From Prorocentrum cordatum (Eukaryota > Sar > Dinophyceae > Prorocentrales > Prorocentraceae): DNA of 64,000 nt. Position 1 is the stretch's first letter. Every line of letters starts with the position of its first letter. The DNA lies in contig CAUYUJ010020749.1 in assembly GCA_963575745.1 (NCBI GenBank), forward strand, positions 67,501 through 131,500. The letters run 5' to 3'. Below are positions 19,987 through 29,028 of the stretch, piece by piece. The translations under genes were made by a program, and so were the position numbers. Under the pieces are notes generated by a model. It was given only the letters and a program-made list of their open reading frames with translations. It was not told the DNA's origin and searched no databases.

Positions 19987-21785
19987 ATGATGATGTCGGG
20001 CGGCTGCGGCGGCGGGCTGCCTCCAGAAGGCGGTGGCGGCGGCAAGCGGCCTCACGAGGAGCTGGGGGTACACGTGGTTAAGGCGCCCCTTCCTGAGGGG
20101 ATCCGTTTACAGAGAAGGGGATCCGTTTACAGAGACCCCTGCCAGAGGGGATTTATCGATAGAACCTCCCCTTCCTGAGGGGATTCATTCACAGAGACCC
20201 GTGACCCTTCCTGAAGGGATTGATTTACAGAGACACCCTGCAGGACGGGCACGCGCCTGTCTTTGAGGTCGACGACGACGACAGCGAGGCGGAGGAGGAA
20301 TTCATGCTGGACTTCCAGGACCACAGGAAGCGGTACACCCGCTCGTCCCACCGCTTGTGGCTTCGCAAGATGAACTGCAAGAAGTGTTGGCAGTGCGGCA
20401 CACACACCTTCTTCTCGGTGTGCGTTGGCAAGACGTGCCAGGGACACCACGCGACCCAGTGGTTCCACGAGCACGGCGACCGCGACCGCAACGGGAGGAG
20501 GTGGAGGGGCGGCAAGAGCGAGGTCGCCAGAGCCAGGCAACGCAAGGGTGCAAGTGGTGGGGAGGGGGGAACCCTCAAACATTGAGGAATGAAGTTATGT
20601 CGGTTTGATGTTTTGATTTTCTCAATGTTTATCCTGGTCAGTTTTCTGCGCCTGCCAGGCACTGGCAGCGGAGGTGCGATACCAGGGAGGCGGTCTTGGT
20701 CGGCCTGCTGCAGGACCGCACCCCCCCCCTCTGCCCCGCGCTGCCAAGAAGGGAGGGCCCCTGTTTGAGGGGATAAACGAGGGGGGACCGAATAAACGCA
20801 AGAAGAGGCCCCTCTCATGGGGGTGAGCTTACTTCGTCGTTCCCCGACAGGAGCAGCAGAACGAAACAGCAGCGCAGCCGCCGCCCCCGCAGGGGGGGCC
20901 AACGCCACCGATCGGCCCGCCACCCGCAGCACTGTTAGCAGCAGCAGCGGCTGGACACCCCGCAGCAGCAGCAGCAGCAGCAGCACCGCCCGCAGCAGCA
21001 GCAGCAGCAGCGGCAGCACCTGCCGAAGCAATGCAGGTTGACGGATCCGACGACGGAGCCCGAGAGGGGGAGGAAGAAGAGGAGGATGAGGGCGAGGAGG
21101 AAGAGGGCATGGAGGAGGAAGCGGAGTCAGAGGAGCCTGATGAGCTGATGAGGCTAGAGGAAGAGCACGCAAGGCAGCATCGGAGGCTCTTGCGGGCATT
21201 GAATCGCACGGAGGCGGCGCAGAGGTGCGTCGAAAGGCACAAAGAGCGCCTTCGGCAGGAGCAGGAGCGCAGGGCAGAGCAGGAGATCATCCGCCTGAGG
21301 CGGGCGCAACAACAGCAGAGGGACGCCGCGCTGAGGCGGGAGGCAGAGGCCCGCCTGGAGCTGCAGAGGGCAGCAGAGGCCGCCGAAGCGCAGGCGAGGA
21401 CGAGGCTGCTGGCTGCCGAAGCGGCCGCACGGAGGGCGGAAGAGGCGGCCAAGGCTGCCAAGGATGCGGAGGACGCAGCGCGGGCCAAGGAGGAAGCGGA
21501 GCAGAAACAGAAACGAGAGGCAGAGGAGCGGCAGGCGGCAGAGACGGCAGCGCCAGAAGCGGCAACACCAGAGCAGCCAGAGACGGGCGCAGCAACGGCG
21601 GACGCAGCCAGGGCGGACGCGGAGAACGCAGACAACAAAAAGAAGGACCCCAAAGCAAAAAAAGGCCCCGCGCGGACCAGGCGGGGGGCAGACCCTCGAA
21701 AGGAGGGAGGGGCGACAAAGACAAGGACAAGGACACTGAGAAGGACAAGGGCAAGCGCCCGAAGGCGACCTCTAAGAGGGGCTAG
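19987..21785 (+). CDS. Gene C: Cys-motif protein with long charged coiled-coil tail, three exons
   Basis: Exon 1 is 19987-20082 (Gly-rich, ending VHVVK). Exon 2 is 20244-20549 and exon 3 starts at 20851. Both introns (20083-20243 and 20550-20850) have GC-AG borders and phase 0; the second donor, GCAAGT, is the classic GC donor consensus. Exon 2 carries an acidic stretch and then a Cys cluster, MNCKKCWQCGTHTFFSVC followed by GKTCQGHH, a possible zinc-binding motif. Exon 3 encodes Pro/Ala runs, a Glu-rich block and about 150 residues of charged helix rich in Ala, Arg, Glu and Gln, expected to form a coiled coil. The tail is Lys/Asp-rich and ends at 21785 if the reading shifts by one base near 21650-21710; without a shift the frame runs to 21933 with low-complexity sequence. 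Function unknown; zinc finger plus coiled coil would fit nucleic-acid or partner binding. Confidence 0.55.
20083..20243 (+). other. Gene C intron 1, built of tandem palindrome units
   Basis: GC donor at 20083 and CAG at 20241-20243. About four units of roughly 30-40 bases, each CCCCTTCCTGAGGGGAT followed by TTTACAGAGA or a variant, make up nearly the whole intron. Confidence 0.65.
20550..20850 (+). other. Gene C intron 2, GC-AG, 301 bases
   Basis: Donor GCAAGT, acceptor CCGACAG. Contains CCCCTGTTTGAGGGG at about 20757 and a C run. Phase 0 on both sides. Confidence 0.6.
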
Positions 21786-23080
21786 GACCGCTTCTCCATC
21801 CTCCTGGTCACTCTTCCTCCTGCTCCTGCTTGTCGCCCGCCCTCCTCCTTGTCCATATCCCTCTTGCTTCTGCTCTTCCTCCTTGTCAATCTTCCTCCTG
21901 CACCCCCATCCGCCCCAGGACGGCGCGCCCTGAGCCGCGGGGCGACCGCGTCGGCGACGGCGCCGACATCCATATACATTTGCGCGGCCTCTCGCGCCAG
22001 AATAGAGGCGGTACGGGTTAAGGGGACTCTGATTGACTGTGGCCCCTTCATTGCAGGGGCGCGCGCGGCTGCCCCTGGCAGAGGGGACGGGCGATCACGA
22101 AACCGATTATCTTAAGGGGAAATTCTCTTTGGAGAATTCTCTTAAGAGAATTCTCTTAAGAGAATTCTCTAAGAGAATGAGAATTCTCTTAAGAGAATTG
22201 TGTGGATGTCTCAGGCAAAACCAACAATTCTCTTAAGAGAATTCTCTTAAGAGAATTCTCTTAAGAGAATTCTCTTAAGAGAATCTCTCTCAAGGTCGCT
22301 TGCAGTGCACCCCCCCTCGCTGCATGGGGGCCAGACGAGTCCCGCTGAGGGGCGAAACGCCCCTGGCTGAGGGTGGGGGGGGGAGGGGGCGGGGCTGGGC
22401 CGTATCTGACGGGCCCCCTAGGGGGGTTGGGGGGCGCGGTGTTCCTGATTGAGGGGGGCCCCTGAAACATCTTTGACGGGCCCCTTGCGGAGGGGCACCG
22501 CCGTCCTTTACTGAGGGTGAGCCCCTTTAATGAGGGGGGGCAGTGTGAGCAGGGGCAGCAGGGGGGAGCAGTAGCATTGCATCATGGGTGAGTCGTTCGG
22601 GCCCCTGTGCTTGCCTGCCGCGCAAAGCAATCCAGAGAGGGGGGTGCCCCTTTTTGAGGGGGCGCGCACCCCTTACTGAGGGGGGGGCCCTGGCACATCC
22701 CCTCCCCCTCCCCGCCTCACCGCTGATGAGGTAGCACCCCTTCTCTTCGAGGGGGAGGAGGCGACCGCGTGGGTTGCGAGCCCCTTCGAGGGGAGAGAAA
22801 CGAACCCCTGGCTGAGGGGAAGGCTCGACGATACTGAAATGTACCACCACACACGCCACACCCACAGCACCACACCACACCCACACGCACCACTGAAGTG
22901 CGCGGGGAAGGCCCCCGACGATCTACTTGCCATTCGCAGGCGTTTCGGCTGCCGCAGGGCATTTCGATTTTGCTGCTGTATCCCAAATTTCAGGGGTCAG
23001 TCCCGCGGCGGCCATGCCCGCCCCAGGAGTAGTCCCTCCTCTGCTCCTGCTGGGCACTCTCCTCACACCGTTGTGCAGCA
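21786..23080. other. Spacer between genes C and B
   Basis: Holds the AGAATTCTCTTA array (22111-22285) and about ten CCCCT-N-AGGGG palindromes (for example near 22040, 22072, 22490, 22515, 22648, 22665, 22735, 22780, 22807). No gene is supported. The segment from about 22830 is likely 5' untranslated sequence of gene B. Confidence 0.5.
22111..22285. repeat. Palindromic 12-base array AGAATTCTCTTA
   Basis: Overlapping palindromes AGAATTCT and CTCTTAAGAG alternate with a 12-base period. Two blocks (22111-22199 and 22227-22285) are separated by about 27 bases of non-repeat sequence. Each unit can pair with any other, so a large set of hairpins is possible. Confidence 0.9.
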
Positions 23081-24323
23081 TGGCGCCGAAGAAGAAGATC
23101 GAGGGCCAGGGCGCACCAGCGGCGAAGAAGTCGAAGGCGGCCCCGACAAGATGACGGCGTGGCTCAAGTACCAGTCGGAGAAGAAGGACGGCAGCGGGAA
23201 AGCTACGAGCACAGCAGAATCCGCCAGAGCAGCCCAGGCGCTTTGGAACGGGATGAAGGACCCAGCCGATCGGAAGCGTTTCTTGCAGACCTTCGCGAGT
23301 GACAAGGATAAGACACTTGACTGGTTGGCCACCTTCGAAGAGAGATGCACGAATGAAGAGGTGCACACGCGCTCTGCCAAGAAAGGGTACCGGAATGTAT
23401 CGCAGGCACTGGCCCTCAAGAACCTCACCATCAAAGACTTTGCGAACATCCAGGAAGCCACTGCCTTCGTGCAGGAATGGTGGGAGGAGAACAGCGAAGA
23501 GCATGGCACCAAAGAAGAATTCCCCATCAAGGAAGATGTCAAGGACAGGCCTCTGTGGAAGGAGTGGTACTTCGTCGAGCGCAACATGGACGATGACCAG
23601 CTGGTGACGAAGGACTCGCGCACCTTCAAGGGGACGTCCAACCTGAAGAACCTGAAGCAACTCGAAGCTGCAGGCATCAGGATGGCCGAGCTCCCGTCGT
23701 CCAGCGCTTCGGGGTCGGGTGGGGGCGGCGAGGTGAAGATCGAGAATCCGCACTGGCCAGAGATCGTGAGTAAGAAGGACGAGATCGCGCGCCGTCCTCG
23801 GCAGCCGCCCCCTGCCCTTCCATCTCTGGTGCTCTGCCAGACCCCTCCCAGAGGGGGGCCCTCTCCCCCGCCACGCCCCCGCCGCCCCTCCTGGAGGGGA
23901 TGGCGATAGAAACTGGTTCGTATCCGTTCTGTCGTGCGTTGTTTGCGTTGAAAAGCATGTCGGCGCATTGCTTGTTTATGATCCCTACCAAGGCAAATGC
24001 TGGTCAAGTATCAGAAGGAGCTGAAGTTCCTAAAGCACACGAAGAATCAGTTGCTCGCGAAGGCTGGGGATCAGGATCAGAAGGACCGTCAGAGCTTCCA
24101 GAACTGGGCCGATGAGCGCAAGAAGTGCGTGGACAATGCGGACCAGCACGAGACGGCGATGGAGGTTCTGATTGCGAAAATTGAGGGCGCTGATTCTGTC
24201 GGCAAGGACACGGACATGTACGATAAGCTGAAGAATGAGGTCCAGGCCGCCTACAACACACACGAGCACATGCACGAGGGCATTCAGCTCTCGGTCAAGC
24301 GCTTCAAGAAGTTCCTCAATTGA
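23081..24323 (+). CDS. Gene B: dinoflagellate-type Lys/Glu-rich protein, two exons, one apparent frameshift
   Basis: ATG at 23081 gives MAPKKKIEGQGAPAAKKSKA, a basic, nuclear-localisation-like start. After about 23 codons the frame stops, and the convincing protein continues in another frame as DKMTAWLKYQSEKKDGSG. One extra C in the CCCC run at about 23139-23142 would join them, so a sequencing error or a recent mutation is likely. Exon 1 continues to about 23767, with charged helical sequence, YGNV/YRNVSQALALKNL-like and WPLWKEWYFVERN-like Trp-rich segments, and a Ser/Gly linker before HWPEI. Exon 2 (23993-24323) encodes MLVKYQKELKFLKHTKNQLL and about 80 further residues of charged helix, probably coiled coil, to the stop at 24323. 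Total about 340 residues. I recall similar multicopy dinoflagellate proteins but no function. Third gene of the bounded block. Splice points are uncertain by a few bases. Confidence 0.6.
23768..23992 (+). other. Gene B intron, about 225 bases
   Basis: The frame change requires a length divisible by three. GAGTAAG as donor with CCAAG as acceptor satisfies this, whereas the nearby canonical GTGAGT does not give an open junction. The intron contains CCCCTCCCAGAGGGG (about 23846) and CCCCTCCTGGAGGGG (about 23886). Confidence 0.45.
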
Positions 24324-24753
24324 GCTGCGGCCCTACATCTACATCTACATATCAGTATTTACATGCATATATGCAGTAGGGTTTGAGATGCTCTGCCTCG
24401 CCCGACGACGCGCATGCAGCGCTGCCTTTCCGACGCCCGTGGGAAAACGAGAACTTGCCGCTTCCTCTGCCAGGGGTGCCCCTTCGTGAGGGGCCGCGTG
24501 TTTCTGGGTTTGCCAGTAAAGAAGCCCCCCTCATCGCAGGGGCGCGGGGGGAGGGGGGGGCGGGGGGGAGGGGGGCTTGGTATCATCAGGAGGGGAGTAG
24601 CAGGAGGGGAGGGGCATGAAAGGGATTGAAGGAGGGCGCGGAGGAGGGGCGCGGGAAAGGGCAAGGGCCCCTTGCCTCGGCCGCGCATGTCCGTAGCCAC
24701 TGCAGTGGCTCAAGGCCGCCGCGCTCGCGCCTGTCTCCCGCGGGCCCCGCGGG
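24324..24753. other. Spacer between genes B and D
   Basis: Contains ACATCTACATCTACAT repeats just after the gene B stop, palindromes at about 24478 and 24532, G-rich sequence, and a spliced-leader-like string at 24690-24714. Confidence 0.5.
24690..24714 (+). other. Spliced-leader-like sequence 40 bases before gene D
   Basis: TCCGTAGCCA and TGGCTCAAG, the two ends of the 22-base dinoflagellate spliced leader as I remember it, stand here separated by CTGCAG instead of TTT. A leader copy in the genome would mean the gene passed through an mRNA stage. The centre is also a perfect palindrome (AGCCACTGCAGTGGCT), so chance is a real alternative. Confidence 0.35.
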
Positions 24754-26630
24754 ATGCTTTCCAGGCGGCGGTTGCCTTATGACAGGTTGGGCTTGCCGCC
24801 GGAGAGGCGGCTGAGAGCGAACGTGCAGGACCTGATAAGCAGCAACGTGGTCAGCGGGCAGCGCGGCGCTCAGCTGATCAATGACTGCGTCTCTGCATCT
24901 GCGACAGGTCTCTCCGACCTGCACACTACGGAGTCAACGTCGGGCATGAAAAACGCTGCCAGGAAGTTCAGGCGGGATTTCTTCAGGAAAGGGTGGCCTC
25001 CGCTCTATCACTGCCAGGTGAGGGGCTGGGACCCCAAGTCTGAAACAGAACAACTGATGGACTTAGCGATGATGCTTCCTCACGAAATACTTCATCAACT
25101 TCATCATTTTGGCGAGCGGAGCGTGCTACTGGAGACGTCGAGTCTCGACGGCGTGTCTCTGCGCCACGTGCAAAGAGCCAGGGCGGAGAGTGGTTGCAAC
25201 GACCTGGTGGCCCTGGGCGCGTGGCAGGACGGGGTCCCTTGCTTTTGGGACCGATCGATGAGCGCAGAGATCATCAGCCTCATGTTGCCAGGGGCTGCGG
25301 GGCGCTGGAAAAACCTGCGGGTCCCAATCACAGCGTTCCTCAAAGAGCACGTGGGCCCCAACACATTTGATGATGTTTTTGCAGTGGTGCAGTGGAGCTT
25401 TGTTCACTTGGCTGCGAAGCGCTGGCCGGCGGCACGGCACGACGGCTCTCCCTTCGGCGCGCAGGACGCCTGGAGGAAGCGCCGACAAGTGGCCGATGCA
25501 ACCCTACCAATTGGCGGAGTGCTTTGCCAGATCAAAGGGGACTGGAAGATGATGAAGGAGGTGCTCAAGCTACCTGGCTGGCAAGATGACGAAGTATGCT
25601 TCCTGTGCAACATCAAGAAGGACGAGGCCATGGGAGCGCAACACATCAGGGGAGGAAGGAAATCCCCTCTGGGAGGGGGTGCGTCGTCGTCGTTTTGCGG
25701 CCCCTTCCAGGGGGGGTGGAGGAGGAGGGGGAGGAGGGGTGGAGGAGGAGGAGGAGGAGGAGGAGGAGGAGTGTTTTTGGCTACTCCCCGCAGGTGAAAT
25801 CGCAGACTGGGAGAGACGCGCCGTGGAGAACGCACCGACGCACATGGCCAGAAGTCCTTGCGAAGATTATCGTTTCAGGCGAGCAGGTGTGCCCTCTCTT
25901 CCAAGTGCCGTATGCGAACGAAAAGTTGCTGAAGCTAGATTGGTTACACGTTGTTGATCTTGGAGTAGCGGCTGACTTCATAGGGGGTTTGCTATGGTAT
26001 CTTGTAACGCACAAAAAGGTGGCTGGAACTACCCAGAAAGGCCGCGTCTCCACACTACATGGTCATTTGATGGCGTTCTACGACAGGCAGCCGCCAGGTG
26101 AGAAGACCAGCCGCCTATCGAGACTGACGCGGGGCGTTGTGAAAGGAAAAAAAGCAACGACGGCTAAGATGAGGTGCGGCGCGGGGATGCTCAGGCACAT
26201 GGTTCCATGGGCATTGGAGATGGCGGAGGCTTTCCTTGATAGGAGGAATGGCGTCGACGAGCGGGCAGCTGTAGAATCGTCCATTCACGCAGGGATGAAA
26301 AGCTTATGTCGGTGTTACGAGGCACTCTCTGACAATCACCCATTTGCTGTGGACACTCTTAGAGAGCATTCGAGTAAGTTTGCCACGCAGACGGCCGCTT
26401 TGCAAGACGCGCTTCCTGCCCATTTTAAAGTGAAGCCTAAAATGCACATGTTTCTGGAGCTGTGCATGGGCGGCGGTGAACCAGCGAAGCACTGGAACTA
26501 TAGGGATGAGGATTTCGGTGGATCTGTAGCTGCATTTGGCCGAAGGAGGGGCCAAAGGAGGTCCATGAGAGCGTTTTCGGTGGCATGCATCTCTAAGTTC
26601 TGCGGCCAGCCGATTGTGCGCATGCTTTGA
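24754..26630 (+). CDS. Gene D: Tnp2/Plavaka-like transposase candidate, two exons, about 572 residues
   Basis: Exon 1 is 24754-25635 (294 codons) and exon 2 is 25794-26630 (278 codons and stop), joined in phase 0 across a GC-AG intron. Residues about 155-180 read GAWQDGVPCFWDRS. Residues about 255-290 read IKGDWKMMKEVLKLPGWQ, followed by a CFLC pair. This order, GD, then a hydrophobic helix, then a Cys pair, is what I know from Tnp2 and Plavaka transposases. Early in exon 2 comes LDWLHVVDLGVAADFIGG, comparable to the Tnp2 segment LDVMHIEKNVCDNILG. Near the C-terminus KPKMHMFLELC and NYRDEDFGGSVA follow. The full pattern (HAVDQGVGADF-like, YRDEDFGG) is one I associate with a very large family in dinoflagellate genomes. 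The assignment to transposases is inference from motif order. The likely catalytic acids are D in GDW, D in VVDLG and D/E in DEDFGG. It is the last gene of the block, near the right inverted repeat. Confidence 0.6.
25636..25793 (+). other. Gene D intron, GC-AG, 158 bases
   Basis: Donor GCGCAA after codon GGA, acceptor CCGCAG before GTG; phase 0. It contains CCCCTCTGGGAGGGG (about 25664), CCCCTTCCAGGGGGG (about 25702) and a GGA microsatellite (25718-25770). Confidence 0.6.
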
Positions 26631-26859
26631 AAAGAACGCTTCTGTGTGTATCGTTGTCATTCATTGCTGTCGGCTCAAATATATGTTGGACCCCTCCCAG
26701 TGGGGTGAGCGCGAGCATGGGCGCTGAAGCCCCGTTTGCCCCAAAACGGCGGGTCGAACTATTTTCGGCGCGCCCGAACTATAGATCGACCCGCAGAAAA
26801 GTATAACCCCCGCATTATAGTTCGACCCCGCACTATAGATCGACCTTGGAGTCTCAAGG
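26631..26859. other. 3' flank of gene D and right end of the block
   Basis: Includes palindrome CCCCTCCCAGTGGGG at about 26691 and four GTCGAACTATAG-type motifs at 26751-26846, two in each orientation. The 18-base inverted repeat half is at 26816-26833. Confidence 0.7.
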
Positions 26860-28035
26860 AGGCGCCCGGATGCCCGGGCCGCCCAAGAGCCCTGACGCCC
26901 GGGGGGCCCGGACGCACGGGGCGCCCGGCGCCCGGATGCCCGGGCGGCCCGGACGCCCGGGCGCCCAGCCGCCTGCGGACGCCGCGGCCGCCCGGGCGCC
27001 CTGGACGCCCGGACGCCGGGATGCCCGCCCGGACGGCGCCCAGCTGCCGCCCAGCCGCCCGGACGCCGGGGCCGCCCGGGCCGCCGGGCCGCCCAGAGCG
27101 CCCGGCGCCCGAACGCCCGGGCAGCCCAGCCGCCGGGGCGCCCCGGACGCCCGGACGCCGGGATGCCCAGACGGCGCCCAGCCGTCCAGCCGCCCGGAGC
27201 CCGGCCGCCCGGGCCGCCCGGACGCCCAGAGGGTCCGGCGCTCGAACGCCCGGGCGCCGGGGCGCCCAGCCGCCCGGACGCCGCGCCGCCGGGCGCCCCA
27301 GGACGCCCGGACGCCGCGGCCGCCCAGGCGCCCCAGACGCCCGGACGCAGGATGCCCGGGCGGCGCCCAGCCGCCCACCGCTCGGACGCCTGGGCTGCCC
27401 AGGCCGCCCGGACGCCCAGAGCGCCCGGCGCCCGAACGCCGGGGCGGCCCAGACGCCCCGGCGCCCAGCCGCCCGGACGCCGCGGCCGCACGGGCGCCCG
27501 CCAGCCGCCTGGACGCGCCGGGCGCCCAGCCGCCCGGACGCCGGGCCCGGCACGCCGGGGCGCCGGACGCACGGAGCGCCCGGCGCCCGGATGCCCGGGC
27601 GGCCCGGACGCTGGGCGCCCGGACGCCGCGGCCGCTCGGGCGCCCCGGACGCCTGGAGGGGATGCTCGGACGGCGCCCAGCGAAACAGCCGCCCGGACGC
27701 CCGGGCCGCCAGGGCCGCCCGGCGGACGCCCAGAGCGCCCGGCGCCCGAACGCCGGAGGGCCCAGAGGCGGGCGCCCAGCCGCTCGGACGTCGCGGCCGC
27801 CCGGGCGCCCCGGACGCCCGGGCGCCCAGCCGCCCGACGCCGCTCGGGCGCCCCGGGCGCCCGGGTGCCGGGATGCCCGGACAGCGCCCAGCCGCCCAGC
27901 CGCCCAGACGCCCGGGCCGCCCGGGCCGCCCGGACGCCCAGAGGGTCCGGCGCCCGAACGCCCGGGCGGCCCGGACGCCCGGGCGCCCAGCCGCCCGGAC
28001 GCCCGCGGGCCGCCCGGGCGCCCGGACAGCGTCAG
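26860..28035. repeat. GCCCGGACGCC minisatellite, array 3 (right flank), 1.2 kb
   Basis: The largest of three arrays. Higher-order blocks of about 95-110 bases can be seen, each with GCCGCCCGGAC, AGAGCGCCCGGCGCC and CGAACGCCGG phrases. Open in nearly all frames as Pro/Arg/Ala/Gly repeats; no gene. Confidence 0.9.
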
Positions 28036-28920
28036 GCGGAATTGTGGTATTGTGTCGACCACCAGGTGCGCCTCGCTGAGGGGGCTCAACGACCCGACGC
28101 GCCCGAGCTCCGCCAGGAAGGAGAGCAGGAGGGCGTGGTCCTCCGTGTCCAGGAGGGCAGGAGGGTGCGGTCCTCCGCGTTCGCTTTCAGGGTGTGGTCC
28201 TCCACGTCACTTGAGCAGCCGAATCAGCCTTTCAGCGTGAATGACCGTGCGCCTCGCCTTGCTTGCAGATCCATTCGCACAGGCCACGGCCCGAATGAAT
28301 ACAACGCTGAAGAGATCATCGACGCACCGACGCAGCAGAACAACAAGATCATACACAGTTCCACATCTCAGGCTTGACGTAGATGTGCGCGCTTGTGGCG
28401 CCACTGCCGCACAACCACACCAACGCTGAACATCTTCGCGGTGGCGGAAGGCCAGGCTCGCGGAGCGAAGCTCCTCTGACCACGCTCGTCCTCGCCTGTC
28501 TCGGGCGAGCCGAAGAGGAGGGGCCGGGAAGGAGGGGGCTCACCGCATCCTGGTCCAGGCCACGTTCGCAGACAAGAGGCACGTTCGCACGTGTGAGTGG
28601 AGAAGAGGGGGGCCAACGAAGCCTTGGAGACCCCATCGTCCGGCCCACGATACCTCCCACCTCCTAGCCCCCACCCCCCTTTTGGACGCCCCCGACTGCC
28701 GGGCCCACCACCCCCCGCGCCCCTCCAGCAGCATCCCCATGCACGACATCCCGAGGCTGGCCGCGGCCTTCTGAACGAACACCTGCCGGCGAGCGGGCGC
28801 GTGCCGCAAAGGACCACAGCGACGTTCCTGCTATCTGCAGCGTCGCCTCGGGTGAGCGGGCGGGCATCTCGAGCGGCATCCCTCTTGCTAGGCGCGGTTT
28901 CATCCACAAGCGCCGCCTGG
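28036..28920. other. Unassigned; short GGTCCTCC tandem patch
   Basis: 28120-28210 has three copies of a GTGGTCCTCC-GTGTC phrase spaced about 38 bases apart. The remainder shows neither domain nor repeat. Confidence 0.3.
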
Positions 28921-29028
28921 GGATCGATCTCTGGGGGCCCGACAAGCGGTGGATATGCACACATTCGGGCCCTCGGGTGGCCAAACTGATCCATATCCAC
29001 CGCCTGCCGAGGTCCCCAGATATCGATC
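28921..29028. mobile_element. Fold-back element, arms about 37 bases
   Basis: Arms 28921-28957 and 28991-29028 share GGATCGATNTCTGGGG and GCGGTGGATATG in inverted orientation around a loop of about 33 bases. No coding capacity; a small non-autonomous element or a stable hairpin. Confidence 0.6.

Larger units (their letters stand above)
17576..26833 (+). mobile_element. Candidate large multigene DNA transposon, 9.26 kb
   Basis: An 18-base perfect inverted repeat, GTGCGGGGTCGAACTATA, stands at 17576-17593 and, as its complement, at 26816-26833. Related GTCGAACTATAGATCGAC motifs cluster just inside or beside both ends: two at the left (about 17579, 17615) and four at the right (about 26751, 26772, 26814, 26829). 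Four plus-strand genes lie between the ends and none was seen just outside. The last gene resembles Tnp2/Plavaka transposases, whose relatives (CACTA-type elements) are known for repeated subterminal binding motifs. Both ends abut the same GC minisatellite family, so a target-site duplication cannot be judged. Mobility and unity of the block are inference. The alternative is a chance pair of dispersed palindromes around an ordinary gene cluster. Confidence 0.45.

Noticed and set aside
17576-26833. Canonical CACTA termini
   Set aside because: CACTA occurs near the left end (about 17620) and in the right motifs, but no matching TAGTG stands in the required outward position, so a classical CACTA element is not claimed.
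26736-28377. Open frames of 400 and more codons on both strands
   Set aside because: The GC minisatellite consensus lacks stops in several frames; no domain, and both strands are equally open.
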